In this document: positions 8,181 through 15,255 of the stretch, in pieces
How positions within the stretch are numbered: the first letter of the stretch is position 1
How the letters are laid out: each line of letters starts with the position of its first letter
From: JAGLOK01 sp963675575
GTDB lineage: Bacteria > Bacillota > Clostridia > Christensenellales > UMGS416
Length of the DNA stretch: 64,000 nucleotides
Direction of reading: 5' to 3'
Assembly: GCA_963675575.1 (NCBI GenBank)
Contig: OY776378.1
Location: 2,356,001 to 2,420,000 of the forward strand
Program-made: the position numbers and the translations under genes
Notes under the pieces: generated by a model
What the model was told of the DNA's origin: nothing
Seen by the model: the letters and a program-made list of their open reading frames with translations, nothing else
The model's database searches: none

Positions 8181-9101
8181 TTATACCCCCCAGCCTAAAA
8201 ATACTACGAATATTGCCTGAATAACGGCCAGAGCAATAGGCCACTTGTAGAAAAATTTAATCACTTGGTCGATTTTCAGCCTGCCCATCGCCTGTGACAC
8301 AAGCGACGCCAGAATATAAACCGATACGTACTTAACCACAAATCCAATAACAGTAGTAGCTCCGCCCAAGAAAAGGTTTACGAACAAGCTTACTTCAATG
8401 AATGTTGAAAACTCATGGAGAAGCATCAGCATGCCCAACTGTTTTCCACCGTATTCAACCATAGGCCCTGACGCTATTTCCGCAGGCGCGATAAAGGTTT
8501 CAAACGGCTTTTTGCCAAGCATACCAAGCAGGCATATAAACCCTACCACCGTACCTATCGGCATCTTAACCAAATTCCAAGTTAAAATCCCCGCCGTCTG
8601 CTGCACTGCCGCAAGCTCCGAAACTGAAGCTGTGCCGTGACCGTAAATCATCGCTAAAACAATCACCATGAAAGGCACTTCATATCCCACCATCTGTGTT
8701 AAGGCACGCATAACTCCAATTCCGGCAAGCGGATTTCCGCTTCCCACGGCGCTCATCGCCATGCCCAGCATTCCGACTGCGAAAAGATAAACATATATAA
8801 AGAAGTTGTCCAGCCCCGGGAACGCCACAAAGTTCATAACCGGCATAAACATCGCAGTCGCCATGATTCCGCCTAACGCCATCATAACGCCGAAGCTAAA
8901 CACCCAACCGTGAGTTACACCTGTTTTTGTCATCAATTTGAATATGTCCCTGAAATTCTGGTAGAATTTCGGACCGTATCTTTTATGAAATCTGCCGACT
9001 ATCTTGCGGGTTACGCCAGAAAGGGTTGTCTGCCAGAAAAACGCGAACACCAATATGAGAAATCCAGTAAGAGCTCCCATCAATAATTCGTTTAAATTCA
9101 T
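8181..9101 (-). CDS. mbxM: Mbx-type M subunit (NuoH homologue, membrane anchor)
   Basis: The product (306 residues from the ATG at 9101) is a multi-spanning membrane protein of the NuoH/HyfC/MbhM type. Recognisable pieces are RKIVGRFHKRYGPKFYQNFRDIFKLMTK near residue 30, a shortened form of the family loop, AVGSGNPLAGIGVMRALTQMVGYEVPF, then ETFIAPAEIASGPMVEYGGKQLGML, the conserved acidic loop that contacts the J/L interface. It joins the peripheral arm to the ion-pumping module. The start overlaps the preceding stop as ATGA and has AGGTG 5 nt ahead. Confidence 0.93.
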   Translation of the reverse strand: MNLNELLMGALTGFLILVFAFFWQTTLSGVTRKIVGRFHKRYGPKFYQNFRDIFKLMTKTGVTHGWVFSFGVMMALGGIMATAMFMPVMNFVAFPGLDNFFIYVYLFAVGMLGMAMSAVGSGNPLAGIGVMRALTQMVGYEVPFMVIVLAMIYGHGTASVSELAAVQQTAGILTWNLVKMPIGTVVGFICLLGMLGKKPFETFIAPAEIASGPMVEYGGKQLGMLMLLHEFSTFIEVSLFVNLFLGGATTVIGFVVKYVSVYILASLVSQAMGRLKIDQVIKFFYKWPIALAVIQAIFVVFLGWGV

Positions 9102-10945
9102 AATGCACCTCCCCACAACATTGCAACCGTTACAGCCGCTATCCAAAACAAAACTGTTCCGGGCTTGAAGCTAAAGAACGCAAAGCTTACAAACTTTCCA
9201 AGCTCAGCAATCTTTTTGACAAGCGCCCCATAGAATGTTTCCGTCCTCGGAGCTTTTTCATACAGCCTTTCAAATGGGGCGTAAAAGTCAGTTGCATAGT
9301 GCAATAGCTCAGGCGTCCAGATAAATTCTGACGCGGTATATTGATCCATCAGCGGAACTTTTCGTGACTTCGGGTGGATTAAGAAAAGTACCATCGCGAT
9401 AACGAAACCCAGCCCGAATATAGCCACTATAATCGTCGGGTCGATAGTTCCGTTTGAAGCGATTATCTTGGTTCCTTCAAGTGTTAATCCTGGAAGACCC
9501 ACTGATATCTGTATCTTGCTTATTATCTTTAAAACAATGTTCGGGAATATTCCGAAAGCCAATGTCACAAGCGATAATATAGCCATAGGAATTATCATAA
9601 GTACAGGCGCTTCTTTTACATCCTTATGCTTTGTTGAAAGCTGTCCCAAAAACACTGCCGACAAAGGCCTGAACACATATAGGAATGAGCCAATCGAGCC
9701 AAAGAACGCAGCCGCGGCAATGAATATCATCCCTTTTCCAATCATTGACTGAAATATCATCCACTTGGAAACAAACCCTGCCATAGGCGGTATTCCCGCC
9801 ATAGAAATAATGGCTATAAGATATACAAGATAGGTTATCGGCATCTTGTGAATCAGTCCGCCCAGCTCGTTCATTTTTGTCGTACCCGTCCTGTGCGTTA
9901 CAGCGGCAACCGATAAGAACGCTGCCGCCGAGGCTATAGCGTGTGCGAATATATGCATGAAAGCGCCGCCTGTACTTAACGCGTCAGTCATTGCAAGTCC
10001 GATTAATATGTAACCTCCGTTTGCCACCGAAGAATACGCAATCAGCTTTTTAAAGTCGTTTTGCCTTATCGCCATCAGCGTTCCCACAACTATGCTTATC
10101 GCGCCTAGTGCTGCGAACACATAGTTTGGAATGGGCATGGCGAGAGATTTTCCCAAAAACTCGACATTGCTTGCGAACGCCTTGTATGAAGGCATTACAG
10201 CCACTATTAAGAATGTAGCAAAGCCACCGGCTTTCACCAATCCACCCGAAAGAATGGGCGAGAATGTGTCAGGCGCGTTTCCATGCGCCTGTGGCAGCCA
10301 AGTGTGGAACGGAAATACGCCGATTTTTACAAGCCCCGCAATTCCTATTGTAATGAAAGCAACGAGAGCCGTAGTCGGGTTGTTCGCCGCTTCTTTTAAC
10401 ACATACTGTATTTCAAAAGAGCCAAACTTGCTGTATAAATAGAGTATTCCGTACAGCATGGAAAGCGAACCGAACGAGGAAAAAGCGTAGTATACAACCG
10501 AGGCTTTTCTGGATTTTCCAAACGGTATGATGAACATTGAAGCCCATACTATCGTTTCCCAGAAGATGAAAAGCACGATGAAATCTTTTGCGCTAAACGC
10601 GCCGATTGTTCCCATAAGCGCCAGCATATAAAGCAAATTGTACGCCGCGGGATGAATTATCTTTTTCATCCAGTATATGTTGAAAAACGATACACACGCG
10701 AACACCGCAAGCATAATAACCGAGAAGAACCATCCATACTGCGTCAGTTTAAATTCCATGAAAAACAGCTTTGATGTTGCACCTATTTCGCTTTGCAGAA
10801 GGTACATCATGACAAGCGCCGCAAACGAGCCTATCACCGTTACCCAAGCGCCAAGTCTTTTATTTATTTTGGTAAATAGATATGCAAGAACCGAAGAGGC
10901 AAAAAGCCCTATTATAATAAGGCTAACGCCGTAATTAATACTCAT
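9098..10945 (-). CDS. mbxH': Mbx-type H' subunit (NuoL/MrpD-like proton/sodium antiporter homologue)
   Basis: This 615-residue protein has some 14 or more membrane segments and the antiporter core: WETIVWASM with the conserved Glu of TM5, GLVKIGVFPFHTWLPQAHGNAPD with the Lys of TM7, KAGGF with the Lys of TM8, and SVANGGYILIGL / HIFAHAIASAAAF with the His pair. A C-terminal extension (about 500-615, EFIWTPELLHYATDFYAPFERLYEKAP) resembles the tail linking antiporter subunits to the rest of the complex. It is the second antiporter-like gene after mbxH, and the H-H' pair is typical of Mbx/Mbs operons rather than Mbh hydrogenases. Confidence 0.9.
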   Translation of the reverse strand: MSINYGVSLIIIGLFASSVLAYLFTKINKRLGAWVTVIGSFAALVMMYLLQSEIGATSKLFFMEFKLTQYGWFFSVIMLAVFACVSFFNIYWMKKIIHPAAYNLLYMLALMGTIGAFSAKDFIVLFIFWETIVWASMFIIPFGKSRKASVVYYAFSSFGSLSMLYGILYLYSKFGSFEIQYVLKEAANNPTTALVAFITIGIAGLVKIGVFPFHTWLPQAHGNAPDTFSPILSGGLVKAGGFATFLIVAVMPSYKAFASNVEFLGKSLAMPIPNYVFAALGAISIVVGTLMAIRQNDFKKLIAYSSVANGGYILIGLAMTDALSTGGAFMHIFAHAIASAAAFLSVAAVTHRTGTTKMNELGGLIHKMPITYLVYLIAIISMAGIPPMAGFVSKWMIFQSMIGKGMIFIAAAAFFGSIGSFLYVFRPLSAVFLGQLSTKHKDVKEAPVLMIIPMAILSLVTLAFGIFPNIVLKIISKIQISVGLPGLTLEGTKIIASNGTIDPTIIVAIFGLGFVIAMVLFLIHPKSRKVPLMDQYTASEFIWTPELLHYATDFYAPFERLYEKAPRTETFYGALVKKIAELGKFVSFAFFSFKPGTVLFWIAAVTVAMLWGGAL

Positions 10946-12400
10946 TTACATACCTCCCATCAGTTGTTTCACAAACGTCATAAAGTCCACCGAGAAAAAT
11001 TCCTTAATATTTGCTATCGGAAGGACTCCGACTGCTATTATAATCACCGCTATTAAAAGGCTTACTATCCCAACCTTTGCGCATCCGTTAAGCTTGAATT
11101 CTTTGAGTTTGTCTTTGGAGGCCAATTCGCCTTCCTCACCTGCATTCCAAAGGCTGGTAAGTATCCTTATAACGTACGCACCTTCAACAACAGACATAAC
11201 AAGTATTACTATTGGAAGCCAAAGGTTGCCTGAATTAAACAATGCTACAAGAGCGTTTATCTTAGCTACAAAACCAAAAAACAATGGCAAACCGATAAGC
11301 GACATTGCCGCCACTGTAAAGCCTATACCAAGTCCTATGTATTTTGAAAACACGCCTTTAAGTTCATATACATCGTCCGTCTTTAAATCTTTAGCCAGCT
11401 TGCCTGCTATTGTAAACAGCACAAGTTTACTTAGTACATTACTTATCAGCACCATAAAGGCGGGAGTTATTAATCCATTCACAAATAGAAGAATTACCAA
11501 ACCTGACTGTGCTATCGAAGAAAAGAGCAATATCTCGCGAAGATTCTTCTTGGAGAAAGCTGATGCTTCCGCAAAAATGAGTGTCGCAACCGCTATCACA
11601 GTAAATGCTATATGCACAGCTTTGCTCATCACAAAGAATGTTATAATCAACCTACCAAATACAGATAGAATGGCAAATGCGAATGCTGAAACAATCAGTG
11701 CGCCTACAAGAGAATTCGCTTTTTTAAGCACTCCTTTTACCCATCCGCCAAAAGGTATAAGCTTCGCTTCCACTGCAAGACCGGTAAAAATCAAAATAAG
11801 CGGCAATGCCATAGGCTTAGCTAATGATTGCGATGAGTTAATCATCTGCATACGAATGTCAAACATATTAAGCGATCCGAAGATATTGTATAAAAGCATT
11901 ATCCCAAGCAAGTAAAGTCCCGAGCCTAGGGTACCTAATACAAGATAATTGAACGTATGCTTATATCCCTTATTCATTGTGGTTAAGATGTATGCGGAAA
12001 TAGCCGCAATTTCCATAAACACGAAAAGGTTGAATAAATCTCCCGTGAGTATCATCCCGTTTAAAGCGGCAAGTGAAACTGTAATCACAGAAGCGTATTT
12101 TCCCACGTCTTTAAATGACATCAAGACTATCAGCGCAAATATTACATTAAGGATGATAATACTAGCCGCCGAATATCCATCTATCACAAGACTTATACCA
12201 AACGGCGGATCAAACCCTCCGATTGAGTATACTCTAGGAAATTCAGCGAGAAATACTACAGCCAATGATATAATCGTCGTAAGTGACACCGAGGCAATAA
12301 GCATTGCTTTACCAAGTTTCTTTGATATCACAGCTATAAAGGCTAAGAGCAAAGGTACTGCCACCAAGAGAGCAGGATTAGTAATTATATTCATAATCAT
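10946..12400 (-). CDS. mbxH: Mbx-type H subunit (MrpD/MnhD antiporter homologue)
   Basis: The 484-residue protein is a polytopic MrpD/NuoN-type antiporter subunit. Visible hallmarks are GDLFNLFVFMEIAAISAYIL (TM5 Glu), LAVEAKLIPFGGWVKGVLKKANS (TM7-8 Lys and the WLP-like turn), FAEASAFSKKNLREILLFSSIAQSGLVIL and GLPLFFGFVAKINALVALF. The length is usual for MrpD. It starts 1 nt after mbxG; the ribosome binding site GGAGGG lies inside the end of that gene. Together with mbxG and mbxE/F it would form the Na+-transporting Mrp-like module. Confidence 0.92.
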   Translation of the reverse strand: MIMNIITNPALLVAVPLLLAFIAVISKKLGKAMLIASVSLTTIISLAVVFLAEFPRVYSIGGFDPPFGISLVIDGYSAASIIILNVIFALIVLMSFKDVGKYASVITVSLAALNGMILTGDLFNLFVFMEIAAISAYILTTMNKGYKHTFNYLVLGTLGSGLYLLGIMLLYNIFGSLNMFDIRMQMINSSQSLAKPMALPLILIFTGLAVEAKLIPFGGWVKGVLKKANSLVGALIVSAFAFAILSVFGRLIITFFVMSKAVHIAFTVIAVATLIFAEASAFSKKNLREILLFSSIAQSGLVILLFVNGLITPAFMVLISNVLSKLVLFTIAGKLAKDLKTDDVYELKGVFSKYIGLGIGFTVAAMSLIGLPLFFGFVAKINALVALFNSGNLWLPIVILVMSVVEGAYVIRILTSLWNAGEEGELASKDKLKEFKLNGCAKVGIVSLLIAVIIIAVGVLPIANIKEFFSVDFMTFVKQLMGGM

Positions 12401-12401
12401 A

Positions 12402-12737
12402 TTATTCGCCCTCCATTTCTTCTAGTTCGTATGTTCCATACTTTTCGTGCATCTTTCGTGCCAAAACCAAAGCTAAAGCTGTAATCCCCACTCCAATAAC
12501 GATGGAGGTAAGCACCAATGCCTGGGGCAGAGGATCCACATATAAAAGCGCGGAAGTATTGTTTTGTGATGTCAAGATGGGCGCGACTCCTCCCAGCACA
12601 TACCCAATCGAAATTATAAATACATTGATTCCGATTTCCAAAATATTTAAAGCTACAATAATCTTTATAACATTTTTCTGGGTAAGCAGTCCGTATATCC
12701 CAATCAATATAAGTGCCAGTGAAAAATATTGAATCAT
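12402..12737 (-). CDS. mbxG: Mbx-type G subunit (MrpC/MnhC, NuoK homologue)
   Basis: This small membrane protein (111 residues, three transmembrane segments) matches MrpC/NuoK: FSLALILIGIYGLLTQKNVIKIIVALNILEIGINVFIISIG, with the family glutamate in the second helix, and DPLPQALVLTSIVIGVGITALALVLARK, the strongly conserved third helix. The start overlaps the previous gene by ATGA. It would help build the proton/sodium path next to MbxH. Confidence 0.93.
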   Translation of the reverse strand: MIQYFSLALILIGIYGLLTQKNVIKIIVALNILEIGINVFIISIGYVLGGVAPILTSQNNTSALLYVDPLPQALVLTSIVIGVGITALALVLARKMHEKYGTYELEEMEGE

Positions 12738-13492
12738 CCTTCCACCTCCTGAGATGCAAAGTCTGCGATAATTCCCGAGATCTCGCTTCCGACTTTAAGT
12801 CCGATTAAGATATAAACTATCGGCACGACTCCGGCACTAATCAAGTTTCCGACAACGCCGGTAGGCAGGAAGTTATAAAGGAAATATTCGCCCACGGCCA
12901 GTCCCAAAAGACCAACAATGACATAAAATGAGCCGGCAACGCCTTCTGTAGCTTTAAACGCTTTGACTTTTGCTTTAAATTCATTGTCTGAAATATAAAG
13001 CAATAAAACTGCGGCGGCTATAATGCTTCCTCCCGGAAAACCTCCGCCGGGAGTCAGGTGTCCATGTGTGAACATATACACACCGAATATAACCATTATT
13101 CCGAACACGATTCTTGCTCCGTGTTTTAATATAAAGCTGGGCTCAAATGCGAATTGCTGCCTTTTTCTCTTTCCTGAAAGCAATAAACTTACTCCAAGAG
13201 CCGAAACAAAAAGAACAGTTACTTCGCCGAGTGTGTCAAAAGAACGGTAGTTTACAACTATAGAAGTAACCATGTTTGCTGAGCCTGTTTCGGCATCTCG
13301 TGTTTTTCCGTATACTATTATTTCGCTATCGCCTGTTACATTCTTATCTACAAAGCTTTGAGAAACTCGCTCTTCAAGATTCACATTTCCGTATTCTGAA
13401 AACTTAAGAGGTGATTCTTCCGCTAAATATAAAGCTGTAAATATGAAAGCGCCAAGAGCTAAAACCAATAATATAGATACTATTTGCTTCAT
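12734..13492 (-). CDS. Mbx-type E/F fusion (MbhE-like domain plus MrpB/MnhB domain)
   Basis: In this 252-residue protein, residues 1-105 contain one N-terminal membrane segment, a polar stretch and the VVNYRSFDTLGEVTVLF motif of MbhE (the C-terminal piece of large MrpA). Residues 115-250 are the MrpB/MnhB domain with the HGHLTPGGGFPGGSI signature. In Mrp antiporters these parts belong to MrpA and MrpB; here they are joined in one chain. It overlaps mbxG and the MbxD gene by 4 bp on either side, which indicates tight translational coupling. Confidence 0.9.
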   Translation of the reverse strand: MKQIVSILLVLALGAFIFTALYLAEESPLKFSEYGNVNLEERVSQSFVDKNVTGDSEIIVYGKTRDAETGSANMVTSIVVNYRSFDTLGEVTVLFVSALGVSLLLSGKRKRQQFAFEPSFILKHGARIVFGIMVIFGVYMFTHGHLTPGGGFPGGSIIAAAVLLLYISDNEFKAKVKAFKATEGVAGSFYVIVGLLGLAVGEYFLYNFLPTGVVGNLISAGVVPIVYILIGLKVGSEISGIIADFASQEVEG

Positions 13493-13752
13493 GCGTCTTC
13501 ACCCTCTTTCTTTTTCGAAAAAAGCGTAAATACGAAAAGCGCGGTTACAAGGCCGGAGCCTATAACAGCTTCGGTAATCGCCACATCGGGCGCGCGCATT
13601 ATAACAAACGCTACTACCGCCAGCATGCTTACCGCGGAAAGGAGTATCACTGAAGTAATTTTCTTTTTAAAATTGATTGCAAGTACAGCCAAAATAACCA
13701 TTATTGCGCCAACTGCGATTTCAATAATATCAAACATCTCCACTTTCTTCAC
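13489..13752 (-). CDS. mbxD: Mbx-type D subunit (MrpA C-terminal domain, DUF4040)
   Basis: This 87-residue protein with three membrane segments ends with VIMRAPDVAITEAVIGSGLVTALFVFTL, the signature of MbhD/MbxD, which corresponds to a C-terminal slice of MrpA. The frame begins at a GTG (13752); an ATG at 13737 is also possible and would shorten the 23-bp overlap with the preceding gene. The 3' end overlaps the E/F gene by ATGA. Confidence 0.9.
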   Translation of the reverse strand: MKKVEMFDIIEIAVGAIMVILAVLAINFKKKITSVILLSAVSMLAVVAFVIMRAPDVAITEAVIGSGLVTALFVFTLFSKKKEGEDA

Positions 13753-14050
13753 CCGCCTTTCCTTCTTCTTTTTTATATTGTTTCACGTTTTTCTTATAAG
13801 CCGCGCGGGCAAGAGACGAACTTCCCACGGGATTTGTAATGGCTATGAACACTATTATAAGAAGAGATTTTATAAGCCAATCGGGATTAGCTATTCCAAC
13901 ACCCAATATAAGCGCGAACGCGCCGAGTGTGGTGGCCTTTGTTCCCGCCTGAATTCGGTTAAAAACATCAGGCATACGAAATACGCCAAAGCCACCCAAA
14001 GCCAAGAACACACCGCCAATTATCATTAATATATATGATGCTGTATTCAT
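13730..14050 (-). CDS. mrpG: Mbx-type C subunit (MrpG/MnhG homologue)
   Basis: The 106-residue membrane protein matches MrpG: ILMIIGGVFLALGGFGVFRMPDVFNRIQAGTKATTLG followed by two further hydrophobic helices and the NPVGSSSLARAAY signature. A charged C-terminal tail (KEEGKAGEESGD) overlaps the following gene by 23 bp. It overlaps mrpF by ATGA. It belongs to the Mrp-like sodium/proton module. Confidence 0.92.
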   Translation of the reverse strand: MNTASYILMIIGGVFLALGGFGVFRMPDVFNRIQAGTKATTLGAFALILGVGIANPDWLIKSLLIIVFIAITNPVGSSSLARAAYKKNVKQYKKEEGKAGEESGDV

Positions 14051-14301
14051 TTTGAGCCCTCCAAAAATCTCGCAAAGACTACCGTTTCAAGGAAAGAAAG
14101 AATTCCGTATGCCAGCGCGATGTCCAAATAGAGAGAACTGTGAAATATAAAAGCCAAAAAAACTATTGTAGCTGTTACTATAATGTTTAAAGTATCAAGC
14201 CCAACAGCTCGATCAAATGCCGTAGGTCCCACTATCAGCCTTATTAGGGCAAAAAGAACTCCGATGCCTATCAGCGAAAAAACAACGATATTTGCTATCA
14301 T
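14047..14301 (-). CDS. mrpF: Mbx-type B subunit (MrpF/MnhF homologue)
   Basis: The 84-residue, three-helix membrane protein shows the MrpF pattern: RLIVGPTAFDRAVGLDTLNIIVTA and LYLDIALAYGILSFLETVVFARFLE. In Mrp antiporters this small subunit is needed for assembly and transport. It overlaps both neighbours by ATGA, consistent with a single polycistronic message. Confidence 0.92.
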   Translation of the reverse strand: MIANIVVFSLIGIGVLFALIRLIVGPTAFDRAVGLDTLNIIVTATIVFLAFIFHSSLYLDIALAYGILSFLETVVFARFLEGSK

Positions 14302-14783
14302 TTTTCCATCCCCCTCAATAATTTTTCAAAATTTTGAGAGATTTCTTTTTTATAATCTTCTCCGCTTTCGCCTTTGGCATTTACCCAATGCACCAAAATT
14401 CCGTCTTCTTCCACATCCAGCGAAAGTGTTCCGGGAGTCAGTGTTATAGAATTTGCCAAGACAAGTTTTGAAAAATCGCTTTTTAAGTCTGTTGGCACTT
14501 TAACGATTTTAGGATTGATTGGCAGTTTAGGGCTTAGCACCCTGTATGCCATATCAAAATTTGCGATTACTAGTTTATATAAAAATACCGGAATATAAAC
14601 AAACACAAATTTGAATAATTGAATTATGATTGAAAACCCGAATGAATAATTAACATGCTTTGATATGATAAATGAAAGTATCAGTGCGGCTATGCCTCCT
14701 AGCAACACTTCCATCAGCTCAAATCCTGCAACGAGTACCCATACGAGCCACAAAACAATAAATGTTGAAATCCATTTTTTCAT
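14298..14783 (-). CDS. mrpE: Mbx-type A subunit (MrpE/MnhE homologue)
   Basis: The 161-residue protein has N-terminal membrane helices followed by the cytoplasmic MrpE domain with LYKLVIANFDMAYRVLSPKLPINPKIVKVPTDLKSDFSK and LANSITLTPGTLSLDVEEDGILVHWVNA, both diagnostic. It is the first structural gene of the Mbx-type operon and lies 34 nt after the ArsR-like regulator. The start has GAAGGAAGG upstream. Confidence 0.93.
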   Translation of the reverse strand: MKKWISTFIVLWLVWVLVAGFELMEVLLGGIAALILSFIISKHVNYSFGFSIIIQLFKFVFVYIPVFLYKLVIANFDMAYRVLSPKLPINPKIVKVPTDLKSDFSKLVLANSITLTPGTLSLDVEEDGILVHWVNAKGESGEDYKKEISQNFEKLLRGMEK

Positions 14784-14817
14784 AGCTGGCCTTCCTTCTT
14801 TTTAATACTGTTTGTTA

Positions 14818-15057
14818 TTAGTCGATTATACATTTGACAATTTTTATGGCATCTTCATTTATGACATAATAATTTACTTCAAGCCCGTTTCTTACGCCTT
14901 CCACAATCCCAGCGCTTTTTAGCTTTGCCAAATGCTGTGAAATGGTGGACTGAGGCATATCAAGGCAGCCTCTAATCTTATTAACATTGCATCCGGGTTC
15001 ATTCAAAAGCCCTCTTATGATGCATAATCTTACCGGATGGGAAATTGCTTTTAGCAC
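14818..15057 (-). CDS. ArsR-family winged-helix transcriptional regulator
   Basis: This short HTH regulator (79 residues from a GTG at 15057) has the ArsR core: LKAISHPVRLCIIRGLLNEPGCNVNKIRGCLDMPQSTISQHLAKLKSAGIVEGVRNG. The same frame stays open upstream for 16 more codons with ArsR-like residues (KDSKEKLQQIGKKAEV) to an AUU at 15105, 7 nt after GAGGTG, so the true start may be that rare AUU codon. There are three cysteines (12, 23, 31 in the short form). It is the first gene of the Mbx-type operon, so autoregulation and control of the complex are likely. A metal or a redox/sulfur signal are both possible. Confidence 0.85.
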   Translation of the reverse strand: MLKAISHPVRLCIIRGLLNEPGCNVNKIRGCLDMPQSTISQHLAKLKSAGIVEGVRNGLEVNYYVINEDAIKIVKCIID

Positions 15058-15152
15058 TTCCGCCTTCTTACCTATTTGTTGAAGTTTTTCCTTCGAATCT
15101 TTAATTTTTCATCACCTCTTCATCAAAAGATTGTTAAAATTTTATTAAACTC

Positions 15153-15168
15153 ATGTGTAAGAACACAT
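15153..15168. promoter_or_regulatory. Operator-like dyad ATGTGT-aaga-ACACAT
   Basis: A perfect 6-bp inverted repeat with a 4-nt spacer lies just downstream of the predicted transcription start and ahead of the ArsR-type gene. The position fits a repressor site for autoregulation. Binding is inferred only. Confidence 0.5.
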
Positions 15169-15189
15169 TTCATATAACGTATTATCTAT

Positions 15190-15218
15190 ATATTACGGTA
15201 TTACGATTTAGTTGTCAA
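15190..15218 (-). promoter_or_regulatory. Sigma-A-type promoter of the arsR-Mbx operon
   Basis: On the minus strand TTGACA (15218-15213), a 17-nt spacer and TAATAT (15195-15190) form a near-consensus promoter. Transcription would start near 15183 and run into arsR and the Mbx genes. Confidence 0.72.
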
Positions 15219-15255
15219 TGATAAAAAGAGGTAAATATCAGTCCTCCCTATTCCT

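Noticed and set aside
11094..11915. Long plus-strand reading frame (273 codons) opposite mbxH
   Set aside because: It is Ser/Thr/Ile-rich, lacks a ribosome binding site and is the mirror of a well-supported membrane protein gene.
4168..15057. Membrane-bound hydrogenase (Mbh/Ech) as the identity of the operon
   Set aside because: The L subunit lacks two of the four NiFe cysteines, two antiporter-like subunits (H and H') follow each other, and the gene order M-J-K-L-N matches Mbx/Mbs rather than Mbh.
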